Origin: Symbiodinium natans
Lineage: Eukaryota > Sar > Dinophyceae > Suessiales > Symbiodiniaceae
Assembly (NCBI GenBank): GCA_905221605.1
Contig: CAJNDS010001101.1
Location: 797,501-849,747, forward strand
Direction: 5' to 3'
Length of the DNA stretch: 52,247 bases
A model generated the notes under the pieces. The model was not told where the DNA came from, did no database searches, and saw only the letters and a list, made by a program, of their open reading frames with translations. This document shows, in pieces, positions 35,401-48,875 of the stretch. The position numbers and the translations under genes were made by a program. Each line of letters opens with the position of its first letter. The first letter of the stretch is position 1.

Positions 35401-38400
35401 AAGCCCCCCGCATAAGCCTTTGGACCCTAAACCCTAAACCTTAAACCTTAAACCCTAAACCCTAAACCTCCCCCGCCTCCACGCAGCATGGGCACTCGGC
35501 GCCCCCAATTCGCAAGTTTAGCTCCACGGGCATGACATCCTGCTTACAGTCTGGGGATACAGAGTTAGGCTTAGGGGTTTAGGGGTTTAGGTTCTTAGGG
35601 TTAAGGGTCAAGGGCTGGGGATTGTGGGCTTTAGGGATTTCGGGGTGCGGGGTCTTGTAGATACGTAAGGCTAAACCCTAACCCCTAAACCGGGTTCAGA
35701 GCCCAGGGCCTTTGGGTTGCAGGACTGGTGATTGGGTCTTCAGGGTCTCTCTCGGACCCTACTCACCTGCAGTTTTGTGGGGCTGCCCCCGCTCACTTCT
35801 TAAGCCGTCAACCTCAGACCCTAAATCCTACCTTGGAGGTTCATGGGTACTTTTTTACCCAGTTCTAACTGCACTTGTAACCCACTGAGCTTTTCCACAA
35901 TGCCAATGGAACGTTGCGTAGAGCGCTTGGAGTGCTTGGGAAACCTTTAAACCCGCGGAAGAAGGCCGAGGGCCTCAAAAACCTTCACAGCCCTGGCAGC
36001 CCAAAGCAAACATGCCCCCTAGAGCTTGGCTGCGCCTTTCAAATTCAAGGCCTACAAGAGAATACTCCGGGGTGGGGCTTCTAAGCTATGCAAGTGCGCG
36101 ATAGGGAGTGCGCCTCTAAATCTAAACAAGAGCGCACTCTCCGCGTGCGTGCACTGATACAAACCCAAACCCTAAACAGCCCAAAACCTTTTGCGGGGGG
36201 GGGGGCAGGCGGGGAGGGGGGGGCAGAGGGGGGGGCAGGGGGGGGGGGGGTGGGGGGGGGGAGGCAGCGCCTTTGTCAGAGGATTTGGACCAAGGCCTTG
36301 GTAAGTTGGTTGGGTTTCAGGGTGGTTTGGGGCTTGGAGGCTTTGGGGTTGCGGCGTGGGGATTGGGGATGGGGGCGGCGTGGGGATTGCGGTTGAAGGC
36401 TTGAGCTTGGGGATTGGGGCTTGGGCGTTGGGGCTTGGGGCTGGGGCCTGGGCTGGGGATTGGGGGCCTTGGGGATTGGGCTTGGGGATTGGGCTTGGGG
36501 ATGGGGACTTGGGATTGGGCTTGGGGCTGGGGTTGGGGCTATGGGCTTGGGCTTGGGGCTTGGGTTGGGGCTTGGCTTGGGGGCTTGGCTTGGGGGCTGG
36601 GGGGCTCCTTGGGGGATGGGGGGCTTGGGCTTGGGCTTGGGACTTTTTTGGGGGGATTGGGGGCTGGGGGCGGCTTGGGGGGCTGGAAGGTTGGGGTTTG
36701 GGGGCCTTGGGCTTGGGGGGGGGCTTGGGGCTTGGGGGCTTGGGGGCTTGGGGATTGGGGATTGGGGGCTTGGGGGATGAGGGCTTGGGGGATTGTGGGC
36801 TGGGGGGCTTGGGGGTTGGGGGCGGGGGGCTGGGGGCTTGGGGCGGGGGGGGGGGGGGGGGCGGGGGGGCGGGGGGCGGGGTTGAGTGTTTTGGGTTTAG
36901 GGTTCTTGTAGCAAAAGGAGGTTTAGGGTTGAGTGTTTTGGGTTTAGGGTTCTTGTAGCAAAAGGAGGTTTAGGGTTTTGGGGTTTAGGGTTTCGGGCTT
37001 GCTGTCTAAAAGAAGATGTTAAGATGTTGAGGGTTTGGGGGTTTCGAGTGTTGGGGGTTTAGGGTTTGGCGTTAGATAAGGTTTGAGTGTAGGGTTTAGG
37101 GTTGAGGGTTGAGGGTTGAGGGTTTAGGGATTAGAGTTTAGGGTTTAGGGTTTAGGGTTTAGGGTGTAGGGTGTAGGGTGTAGGGTTTAGGCTTTAGGGT
37201 TTAAGGTTTAGGGTTAGGGTTTAGGGTTTAGGGTTTAGGGTTCAGGGTTCAGGGTTTAGGGTTTAGGGTTTAGGGTTTAGGGTTTAGGGTTTAGGGTTTA
37301 GGATTTAGGATTTAGTTTAGGGTTTAGGGTTTTTAGGGGTTTAGGGTTTAGGGTTTAGGGGGGTTTAGGGTTTAGGGTTTAGGGTTTAGGGTTTAGGGTT
37401 TAGGGTTTAGGGTTTAGGGTTTAGGGTTTAGGGTTTAGGGTTTTTAGGGTTTAGGGTTTAGGGTTTAGGGTTTAGGGTTTAGGGTTTAGGGTTTAGGGTT
37501 TAGGGTTTAGGGTTTAGGGTTTAGGGTTTAGGTGTTGGGGTTTCCAAGGGAGAAGCCTAAGGTTTGGGCTTGTGGTTTAGGGTTTAGGCTCTTTTGGCTT
37601 AGCAGGTCTACTTTCTACTTAGTTTCCCGTAGAGACCCTCTTAGAATCCCGATAACCCACCTTTGTAACCCTGCTTACTAAGACAAAAGTACCTGACAGA
37701 ATGTTCTGAAGGTGACACAAACCCGGACCCTAAACCCTAAACCCTGTTTCTGCTCATTCATTTAATGTTGTTTGTTGGTTGTTTTGCTTTTTGATGTACT
37801 GTTTTCTGTAGGTGATATACAATCATACATATTTTCTCTAGAACACACAACGCCCCAGCCCCCACCAAAAAACATATCAAATTAAAAACTGAATAAAGAA
37901 AGCCTCCAAACTCCCCTAAAACCCTAACCCCTAAAGCCCTCCCAACTGGCGGGCCTCGAAATGAAATGCCGAGTGGAGACCCGGACAGTGAAAGATGACC
38001 TGGGTTTAGTGATAGTGGGTTTAAGGTTCGGGGGAGAGGGGGGGGGTTTAGGGTTTGCGTTTCGGGTTCAGGGTCAAGCGTTGGGGGCTTGAGGCCTGAG
38101 TAAGGTCCAAGTAAAATAGCGGGGTTTCGGGGATGGCAGTTCGGGGGTCTAGGGGTTAGGCCAAGTTCGTCTGTCAATTAACGAACCCATTGACACTGGG
38201 AATTCCCCATTTTCCCAGCCGCCCTAAACCCTAAACCCTAAATCCTAAACCCTAAACCCTAAACCCTAAACCCTACACCCTACACCCTAAACCCTAAACC
38301 CTAAACCCTGAACCCTAAACCCTAAGCCCTAAACCCCACCTAAGCCCTGAACCCGAACGAAAAGCCTCTCTGGCGCCCTCTAAACCCTAAACGGTAGATT

Positions 38401-41400
38401 TGTAGCTTCAAGCCATCCGGGCCTCCGGGAGCTTGGAGCTAACCCTTAGCCACAGAGAAGATAGTGTCCATCCTACCAAACTCCTCCTAGTTTAGAGCTA
38501 TTAAGGCAACCTTTTCAACGGCGGGCCTACTGGCGAACAACTTGTTGACCAACGATAATGCCTAAAGAGACTTCGCTCAACGCCAATTCTTGATTGCGTA
38601 AGAAACTATGAAAACTCTAGTTCATGGTTGGGATAATAGAAAAATTTACATGTTTATTCCTTATTGGGTTTGAATACCCTTAAACATGTAAAATGGTACC
38701 CAACTATGACAAAGAACTGCAAGGCCTGAAGCGAAGTACAAAGTGCGCGTACACATGAAAGAGCAAGGGACGGCACTGATATCCCTTTCCTGACATTGAA
38801 CCCCGTGCGATGGATCCATCGTCGGCCAGGAGGATCCGACCCCACCGCTCTAAACCCGCTCAGGGTAGTTACATGTACCCTAAACCCTGAACCCTAAACC
38901 CTAAACCCTAAATCCTACATGGTCCCTTAGAAAGGGCCCTTGAGGGCCCAAACATCAGAACCCTTTTAAAGAAGGCAATGGACCAGATTCAGGTCTCTCT
39001 CGGAACCCTAAACCCCCTAAACCCCCTAAACCCCCTAAACCCCCTAAACCCCCTAAACCCTAAACCCTAAACCCGAAACCCGAAACCCTAAGCTCTGATC
39101 CCTGAGACGAGGACACTGGCAGTCAGTGCCTCCAGCTTCTGGACCAGCTCAGCCGGAAGCTGGGAGGGGTACCTTAGAGTTTGGGGTGAGGTTCCTCGAG
39201 CTTGGGGCCTTTCAGGAGACTATGCAGGGTACCTAGTTCTCTAATTCCTGCTAAGAACCTGCAAAGTGCCTGGAAAATGAATATAAGTTTCGTTGAGGCT
39301 GGGTGTTTTAAGGAACTTTCGCGTGCAGGCACCTTCACTCAATCCCTAAACCCTAAACCCTAAACCCTAAACCCTAAACCCTAAACCCTAAACCCTAAAC
39401 CCTAAACCCTAAAACCCTAAACCCTAAACCCTAAACCCTAAACCGGCGGAGCGGTTTTCTTGCAAAGGTGTGGCTCGGCCCTGTCCCCTTGCAAAGGTGT
39501 GGCTCGGCCTTGGTCCCAAACCACCCCCCCCCCCCACACCCCTCCACGCCCCCTCCCCTCCAACCCCCTTCCACCCCCCCTCCCTCCACCCGACCCATCG
39601 CCTCCACCAGCCCACCCCATCCCCCCCCAGGAAAAAAGCGGGGGGGTTGAGGGGGGCGCAGCCCCCCCCCATTTGCAAACTCAATGCTTGCATGATGGGT
39701 TTCAAAAAGACTCATATGCTTTGAAACAAGCTTGCACGGCTTAAAAAAGCGGGGGGGTTGGGGGGGGCGCAGCCCCGCCCCATTTGCAAACTCAATGCTT
39801 GCATGATGGGTTTCAAAAAGACTCATATGCTTTGAAACAAGCTTGCACGGCTTAAAAAAGCGGGGTCCCGGTTTTTTTTTTGCAAAGGTGTGGCTCGGCC
39901 CCGTCCCCTTGCAAAGGTGTGGCTTGGCTCAAGCACTCAACCCTAAACAAACCCCAAACCCCAAACCCCAAACCCCAAACCCCAAACCCCAAACCCTGAA
40001 CCCTGAACCCTAAACCTAAACCCTAAACCCTACCCTCCAACTTGCCAAGCTGCATGCCGCCGGCCTCGCAGCAGCCCCGACCACGTGCCGGCTTGTTGTC
40101 CGAGACAAGCATCCACTCCACTTTGCCGTCCTGGTTTAGGGTTTAGGGTTTAGGGTTTAGGGTTTAGGGTTTAGGGTTTAGGGTTTAGGGTTTAGGGTTT
40201 AGGGTTTAGGGTTTAGGGTTTAGATGCTGTGAAGGTTAGGTTTCGGAACAAGCTCGAAAGCTTCGTGGGGTGCGAAGAGCAGCTTTGGCCCGATTGTGGA
40301 GGGCCATCTAACACTTTTCTCCCACCCCAAAGCCACCCAAACCTATTCCTTTGAGGGTTTAGGCCTAAACTCAGACAACAGCCCACTTCTAAAAACTTAT
40401 TCAGTTTCATGACGTTCGTTGGGTCCGAGAGTCAAAGAGGTCTCGAAGGGCTGGGTCGGGGCCAGGAGGGCAAAAACTGATTTTTGAGCACCCGCCCTGC
40501 CTGGCCTGGCCTGAGGCCCCCTGGTCCTTGGGCACGCCGAGTCCTCCTGGGCTGGGGCGGGGTACCCCCCCCCTGACAAGGTCAGGGGCCCAGGTCATGG
40601 TCAAGGTTTTCGGGCTCCGGCGCTACCGACCCCCATGCTGTGGGAGGCGGGCGAGCGACCTGGGTCGGCTTGTGCCATCAAAGGCCTTGAGCGCCAGCAG
40701 CCTAGGCCCTGAGTTTAGGGTTTAGGGTTTAGGGTTTGCCCTTCCAGCGTAAGTGCCAGGCTTTAAGCTCCAAGACCTGTGTTTCAGGGTTTTTGTTTTG
40801 GCTTAAGTGGGCTTGGTGCTGAGGGATTTCAGGGGCTGGGAATGCTCTACGGAGGGATAAGGGTAGGTATTCAGGGTTTAGGGCTTCGGGTTTAGGGTTT
40901 AGGGTTTAGGGTTTAGGGTTTAGGGTTTAGGGTTTAGGGTTTAGGGTTTAGGGTTTCGGGTTTCGGGTTTCGGGTTTAGGGTTTTAGGGTTTAGGGTTTA
41001 GGGTTTAGGGTTTAAGGGTTTAGGGTTTAGGGTTTAGGGTTTAGGGTTTAGGGTTTAGGGTTCAGCATCTCTGGTCCAAGCATTCACTAAGGGTTTCTGT
41101 CATCACCCTACGTGTTTGGCATCACCCCTCCCTCCCAGATCCCTCTTCATCTGAATTACATATCTTCTTTCTTACTTTAGTTGATCATTTAGCTCGCAAG
41201 ATTCTTTCTCGACTCGGCACCGTCTAGTCAATTCGGCACACGGATAATACACAGCCGCGTCGGTTTTCTGGGTTTTTTGACCAAAACCGAGCCTTCACCG
41301 GTTTCAAAAATTTCCAATTTTTCAAGGTTTTTCAAGGTTTTTCAGAGTTTTTCAATGTTTTTTAAGGTTTTTCAATGTTTTTCAGGGTTTTTAAGCTCAG

Positions 41401-44400
41401 TTCTGATGAAGGGCCGCCCCCGCGACCTTTTCACAGCCTAGTTTTGGTCAAGGGGGGGGTGGTATTTTTCAATTTTAAAGGCAAAATAGTCTTCGGAGAC
41501 CCCCCCTTGCCTCAAATTCCGACCCCCCTTGAGAGGGAAAGTTTGCCTCCAAAAACACCCCAAATGAGGGGGACCCCAGGATCGGCCCGGCTCCCTATTT
41601 AAAATGTGATTTTTTAGTACTGAAATCGACGGTCCCGGGTGGGCTCTCGTTTTCTGGGTTTTTTCACCAAAACGGAGCCTTCACCTCAGGATTGCAAGTT
41701 TTTCAAGGTTTTTCAGAGTTTTTCAGAGTTTTTCAATGGTTTTTTAAGGTTTTTCAATGTTTTTCAGGGTTTTTAAGCCTCAGTTCTGATGAAGGGCCGC
41801 CCCCGCGACCTTTTCACAGCCTAATTTTGGTCAGGGGGGGTGGTATTTTTCAATTTTAAAAGCAAAATAGTCTTTGGAGACCCCCCCTTGCCTCAAACTC
41901 CGACCCCCCTTGAGAAGGAAAGTTTGCACCCCAAATGAAGGGGACCCCAGGATCGGGGGTGGCATTTTTCAATTTTAAAGGCAAAATAGTCTTCGGAGAC
42001 CCCCCCTTGCCTCAAACTCCGACCGCCCTTGAGAGGGAAAGTTTGCTTCTAAAAACACCCCAAATGAAGGGGGACCCCAGGATTGGGCCGGGTCCCTATT
42101 AAAAATGCGATTTTTTAGTACTGAAACCGACGGTTCTGGGTGGGCTCTCGTTTTCTGTGTTTTTTGACCAAAACGGAGCTTTCACCCAAAAACACCCCAA
42201 ATGAGGGGGGTCCCCAGGATCGGCCCGGGTCCCTATTTAAAATGTGATTTTTTAGTACTGAAATCGACGGTCCCGGGTGGGCTCTCGTTTTCTGGATTTT
42301 TGACCAAAACGGCCCCTCCCAGCAAGTCCCCGGGCCTCCCCGGAATACTAAATTACGAAGCCGGGCCTCCCCGGAATATTAAATTACGAAGCCGGGCTTC
42401 ACCGGAATACTAAATTACGAAGCCGGGCCTCCCCGGAATACTAAATTACGAAGCCGGGCCTCCCCGGAATACTAAATTACGAAGCCGGGCCTCCCCGCAA
42501 TACTAAATTACGAAGCCGGGCCTCCCCGGAATACTAAATTACGAAGCCGGGCCTCCCCGGAATACTAAATTACGAAGCCGGGCCTCCCCGGAATACTAAA
42601 TTACGAAGCCGGGCCTCCCCGGAATACTAAATTACGAAGCCGGGCCTCCCCGGAGAACAAAATTACGAAGCCGGGCCTCCCCGGAATACTAAATTACGAA
42701 GCCGGGCCTCCCCGGAATACTAAATTACGAAGCCGGGCCTCCCCGGAATACTAAATTACGAAGCCGGGCCTCCCCGGAATACTAAATTACGAAGCCGGGC
42801 CTCCCCGGAATACTAAATTACGAAGCAGGGCCTCCCCGGAATACTAAATTACGAAGCCGGGCCTCCCCGGAATACTAAATTACGAAGCCGGGCCTCGCCC
42901 GAATACTAAATTACGAAGCCGGGCCTCCCCAGAGAGGCCCCTGAACCCTAAATCCTAAATCCTAAATCCTAAATCCTAAATCCTAAATCCTAAATCCTAA
43001 ATCCTAAATCCTAAATCCTAAATCCTAAATCCTAAATCCTAAATCCTAAACGACCAAACCGGGAGCACAGCCCCATTAAGGTATTTAAACCTTAATGGGG
43101 TTGTGCTCCCGGTTTGGTCGTTTAGGATTCAGGATTTAGGATTTAGGATTCGGGCCTCCCCGGAATACTAAATTACGAAGCCGGGCTTCCCCGGAATACT
43201 AAATTACGAAGCCGGGCCTCCCCGGAATACTAAATTACGAAGCCGGGCCTCCCCGGAATACTAAATTACGAAGCCGGGCCTCGCCCGAATACTAAATTAC
43301 GAAGCCGGGCCTCCCCAGAGAGGCCCCTGAACCCTAAATCCTAAATCCTAAATCCTAAATCCTAAATCCTAGATCCTAAATCCTAAATCCTAAATCCTAA
43401 ACGACCAAACCGGGAGCACAGCCCCATTAAGGTTTAAATATACATAGGTAGAGAGGGTTTAGGGTTTAGGGTTTAGGGTTTAGGGTTTAGGGTTTAGGGT
43501 TTAGGGTTTAGGGTTTAGGGTTTAGGGTTTAGGGTTTAGGGTTTGGGTTTTTGCTCAAACGCTCCCGTGCCCAGCCATCCACATCCACTTCTGCGCCACT
43601 GAAGAACTCCTGTCGCGGCCCGCGCTTTTCTTCGGGGCCCTAAACTCAAAACCCAAACCCCAAACCCCAAACCCCAAACCCCAAACCCCAAACCCCAAAC
43701 CCTAAACCCCCTTACCCATGAACCCTCCTGAACCCTAAACCCGAAACCCTTGAGAGCGTTGCCTATGCGCTGAAGCGTCAGCCATTGAATCTTGAGGGCT
43801 TAGGCTTCTAGGGTTGAGGAGGAATGGGCCCTGGACCCTAAAGAGTCCATAAACCTTTAAGGCTTAGGGTTTAGGGTTTAGGGTTTAGGGTTTAGGGTTT
43901 AGGGTTTAGGGTTTAGGGTTTAGGGTTTAGGGTTTAGGGTTTAGGGTTTAGGGTTTAGCTCCGTTGGCTGCCTGGGGCATACTATGTTGGGGTCGTGTTG
44001 TATTTTGCGCGTGGTTTTCTGGTTCCAAACGCAGTGTTGACGAAACGGGCGGGAAGACATCCAAATTCTATGTACACCAGTCTTCAGGGTTTAGGTTTAG
44101 GGCTCAGGACCAAAAGCCCTTAAATTCTGACCCTCTGAACATTAAGATCTTCGACCTTCAGCACGCCCAAGAGGAGATGAATGTGCCTCAGCAATATCCT
44201 CAAGAAAAAAGTCAAAAGCCTGCGGCGACTAGACTGTCTGCACACCGTAAGCTCCTAAACTCTACAAGCCCTGTTTAGCCCCTGAAAGCCTCATGAGCAC
44301 TGTGACCCCGAAATGTTGAACCCTCCCCCCCTAAAGCCGAACTCCCACACCCAAAACCCTGAAGCCCGAAACCCCGAAACCCAACCCCCAAGCCCCCAAA

Positions 44401-47400
44401 CCCTAACCCCCTAAACCCTACGCCCCAAACCCCTAAACCCCTAAATACCCCAAGCCATAAAAACCCTAAACCCCACAATGACCCCCGGTACTTTGGAGGT
44501 TCATGGCACTTATAACGCAAGTCGAACTGTACTTATAACCCACTTTTAAGCCCCTGAAGTGCCCTGATATGGTATAGGAACCCTAAAATCTAGGGTTTCT
44601 AGGGCCCTAAACCCCAAACCCCAAAACCCAAACCCTAAACCCTCAACCCTAAACCCTAAACCCCACAATGGCCCCTGTATGCCCTCAGGAACCCCGTGGC
44701 TCTGCTTCTCCGGGAGCCTCGAGGATCCATCCGGCTGCTGCGTCCTCCTCGGTGGGGTGTTTAGGGTTTCGGGTTTAGGCTTTAGGGTTTAGGGTTTAGG
44801 GTTTAGGGTCGGGGTATAGGGTTTAAGGTTTAGGGGTTGAGGTGATGTGGCGCAGAAACTGCGATGCAGAGTGGACAGGAAGAAAGTCTCGCGACAGCCT
44901 GCTATGGCCCGGCCCGATTGTAGATTGCCATCTACGGCGTTTCTCCAATCCCACGCCGTCTCAAGCGGCAAAACCACACTAACCTATTCCTTTTAGGGGT
45001 TTAAGCCAAAACTCGCAGCAAGTGCCTGCTTCCAACATCATAGCTTCCTCAGCCTTTCGAGCCCTGGGATGCCCCAAAAAGTGGAAAATCATAGGCCATC
45101 AAAATCTGTGCCCCCTTTTATCCCAAATCCTGCGGTCCCCGGCGGTCCCCCCCCCGCCCCCCACAGGGCCTCCCTGAAAAACACTGAAAACCAAAAATCG
45201 GACAGGTCATGGGCTCCGGCCACACGAAGCGTGGTTTCCCCAAAAAAAGGGGGGGGGGTCCCACAGCCCTCACCTGGAACCCCCCCTCTAAGCTCTAAAC
45301 GGTTTCGGAACAAGCTCGAAAGCTTCGTGAGGTGCCGAAGAGCAGCTTTGGCCCGATTGTGGAGGGCCATCCCCCACTTTTCTCCCAAGGCGGCAAAGCC
45401 ACCCAAACCTAGTCCTTCTAGGGTTTAGGCCTAAACTCAGACAGCAGTCCACTTTTCAAAACTTATTCAGTTTCATGATGCTGGCCCCGCGCAAAGTCAG
45501 GAAGTCAGGCAAACCAGTGGCGGGGGCCAGGGGGGCCAGGGGTCAGGGGGGCCAGGGGAATCAGGGGTCAGGGAGGGTCAGGGGGGGTGTGAGGAGAACG
45601 TGTTCCGGTGCCGGGCCCATCGTGGGCGCTGCCGACCCCCATGCTGTGGGAGGCGGGCGAGCGACCTGGGTCGGCTTGCGGCTTAAGCACCGGCCCCCAA
45701 CGGGGGGGCGGCCTAGCCCTGAGTTCAGGGTTTTGAGGTGGAGTTCCTGCATAGCACTCCTCTGGCTTTGCAAAGCTTCGGGCCCAAGGGATAGGGTAGG
45801 TAACGGAGTGAGAAATACCTCCCCGTACTAGGGGTCTGAAAACTGGGCTCTAAGTATAAGGAGATGAATCTAGGAGATGTGAACTCGGCTGTACACTATA
45901 CACTCCAGACTGGGTAGAATTTCACAAGGGTTAGAGGGTTTAGGGCTATAGGGTTTGGAGTTTCGGGCTTGGGGTTCCACACCCCAACAAAACTCCATTC
46001 CTCCTGGGGTTCAGGACTTTGGGGGCTCCAGAAAAGCCGTAAACCCTAAAGCCGATGACCCTATGTGAGCGCTAAACCTTAGGGTTTAGGGTTCGGGTTT
46101 AGGCACCGATACCCTATATCAACGCTGAAACCCTAAGCCCGATACAAGCTATACTACTGGCTCAAACACGATATGCCCCAAACACTACAACCCTCCATGA
46201 AACCCCAACGCCCCAGCCTTCCCTCAATCCGGTCCTAAACGATTTAGCTTCAGGGTGCCCCTGACGACTTCCCCTGATCAAACGGCCCCAATGTTTAGCC
46301 TCAACCCTCCAAAGAAAACCCTCCAGAACTCCCTCCAAAAACGGAGCCGCAGAAAGGCGAAACCGCAAACCATAACACCCTAGGCCCAAAAACGTGGACA
46401 AAACCTAAGCATGAAGCCTGAACACCCTTTACATAAACCTTAAACTCCAAAACCCGCTTTGAGCAAACCCTAAACTCTAAACTCTAAACCCTAAACCCTA
46501 AACCCTAAACCCCAAACCCTAAACCCTAATCCTAACCCGAAAAACCAGAGCCTGCGGCGTTTTCTGCTCGCCATGGAGGGCCTCCTGGCAGGGCTCACGG
46601 CAGTACCCAAGCAGCTGGAACACGAAGCCCTGGGTTTAGGGTTTAGGGTTTGGGGCTTAGAGAGGGTAGAGGGCTTAGGGTTTAGGGTTTAGGGTTTAAG
46701 GTTTAGGGTTTAGGGTTTAGGGTTTAGGGTTTAGGGTTTAGGGTTTAGGGTTTAGGGTTTAGGGTTTAGGGTTGCCCAAGAAACTCCTAAATCACAGCAC
46801 CCAGCACCAAATTCTCCAGATTGTTCTTTCGACTGGAATGTGCTTATAAAGAGCAGGTAATTTACGAACATGGTTGAGTTGTGTGGTAGGGGAGGGCCAG
46901 GGGGAGGTGGATTGTGGGGAGGGGGATTCATCCGACATTTAGCCCAAGAGACCCCATAGATGCGAAGCTGCACGGACGCATGTTATGTGTCCTCGCACTT
47001 CTCATACTGCCAAATACTCTTGCACAGACAGGAGGACTTAAGAACCTTCTCTCCCTTACCCTCTTCCCAACCCAACACATACTGAGTGTAGTCAGGTTTC
47101 TTGGTTGGGTGGTTTGGGAAGGCGTCTTCTTGTTTGCTTCTGTCTTGATGTCAAGAATGCGGCTTTCTGAAGACGATGATAAAGACAGCGATACAGACAT
47201 GCAGAAGTTGTAGGGGGGTCACCATCATAGCCATGATGTGCAAATTCACATACACAGAGAAAGGGTGAGATAAATAGAGAGAGATGAATCTAATATAGAC
47301 TTATATATGTATATGTGTTACATGTCTGTATATGTGTTTTCATATATCTGCATAGTATACTTTTTGCTACCGCATGGATTAAGGTCCCACGTTTCACATG

Positions 47401-48792
47401 GCCTCTTGCTGGCCGGTTGGGGGGGGGGGGGGAGGCCTCCAGCCTAATCCCTGGACCCTACATCCGAGGCCCAAAGCCTTGCAATCCGAAATTCTTAAAC
47501 CGTAATTCTGCACCCCTGAACCCCTTGGCCCAAAGAGGTGCAAGCCAAGGCTTCTATTAAAAACCGTATATCCTAAACCCTAGACCCTAGACGTTTGCCC
47601 TAAACCCCTCAACCCCAGGCCGAAAGCAGCGCACTCTTGAACAAAAGCAGCCCTTTGAAGGTTAAGGGTTGCCGTTTTGCAGTCTGTACTCTACGGCACT
47701 ATACGGCCTCCAACACGAGCCCACAGACCTAAACTTGGCTTTCTTCAGAGTACAGACATGTCCTAGGTGCTTCTTCTTGAGATTCAAAGGTGCCTCAAGG
47801 TGTGGACAGTCAAAGGCCTGAACGTGTTGAGAATCTTCGCTCGGGAGGTGCCTGAAAGCATCAAATTCCACCCCCACCCAAAACCTCGTTGAGACCCCGA
47901 AAGGCCCAAAGCGCTGTAAATACCGTACAAATCGTTGCCTCATGTGTCCAGTTCTGTTTCAGGAACGAATACGTCGAAAATCGTTGCAAAACAAACCAAG
48001 TTCAGCACCTGTTTTTAAGGCCCCCAGAGCCTTGAAAAGCGTACTTATTCTACGCCCAAGACCACAAAAACCCTCCAAACCTTGAAACCTCACAGCTCGA
48101 AACCCTAAACCCTAAACCCTAGACCCTAAACCCTAAACCCTAAACCCAAAACCCTAACCCTAAACCCTAAACCCTAAACCCTAAACCCTGAACCCTGAAC
48201 CCTGAACCCTAAACCCTAAACCCTAAACCCTGAACCCTGAACCCTGAACCCTAAACCCTAAACCCTAAACCCTAAACCCTAGACCCTCAAGCAAGGCTCT
48301 GCTGACAGGGCACGTTGAGGCGCGGGAAAGCCTCAAACAACTCCCTCTGGGAAGTCGCCTTGAGGCAGTAGTAGCTGCCAGCACCTTCTTTTCTAGGGCT
48401 TCTACCTTGGACCCTTAAGGTTGTACCCTTGGGTTTGGGGCCCCTTTTTAAGGATCCTTAAGGGAATATGAGGGCCATATTAGGAGTATATTAGGGGGAA
48501 CCTTTAGGGGTACAACCTTAAGGGTACGAGTCTGAATCCCTTGATCTTTGGGTGCTGAAAGGGCTTTAAGCTAAGGCTTAGGGTTTAAGGTTTCGGTTTC
48601 AGGGTTTGGGTTTTCAAGTGTTGAACCCAAAGCCCTAAACCCCAAAAGGCTTGAATGGGAACTTTGGGACCTTGGACCCAACATCTTGGGCTCTTTTCAA
48701 CCCTCAACCCTACACACAATTCAACTGCGGAACCCCTGCTAAAGGGTTTGTGGCTCCCCCGCCAAAATAATAATAATAATAATAATAAGTAT

Positions 48793-48875
<83 letters not shown>

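Noticed and set aside
36356-36958. 200-codon Gly/Leu/Trp-rich protein
   Set aside because: A translation of GGGGCTTGG repeats; several frames give the same type of peptide.
39424-39826. Pro- or Gly-rich ORFs of 60-131 codons
   Set aside because: Product of C/G tracts and a duplicated module; frames overlap on both strands.
42342-42940. CRISPR array
   Set aside because: The 31-bp units are directly abutting with no variable spacers and no cas genes; it is a satellite.
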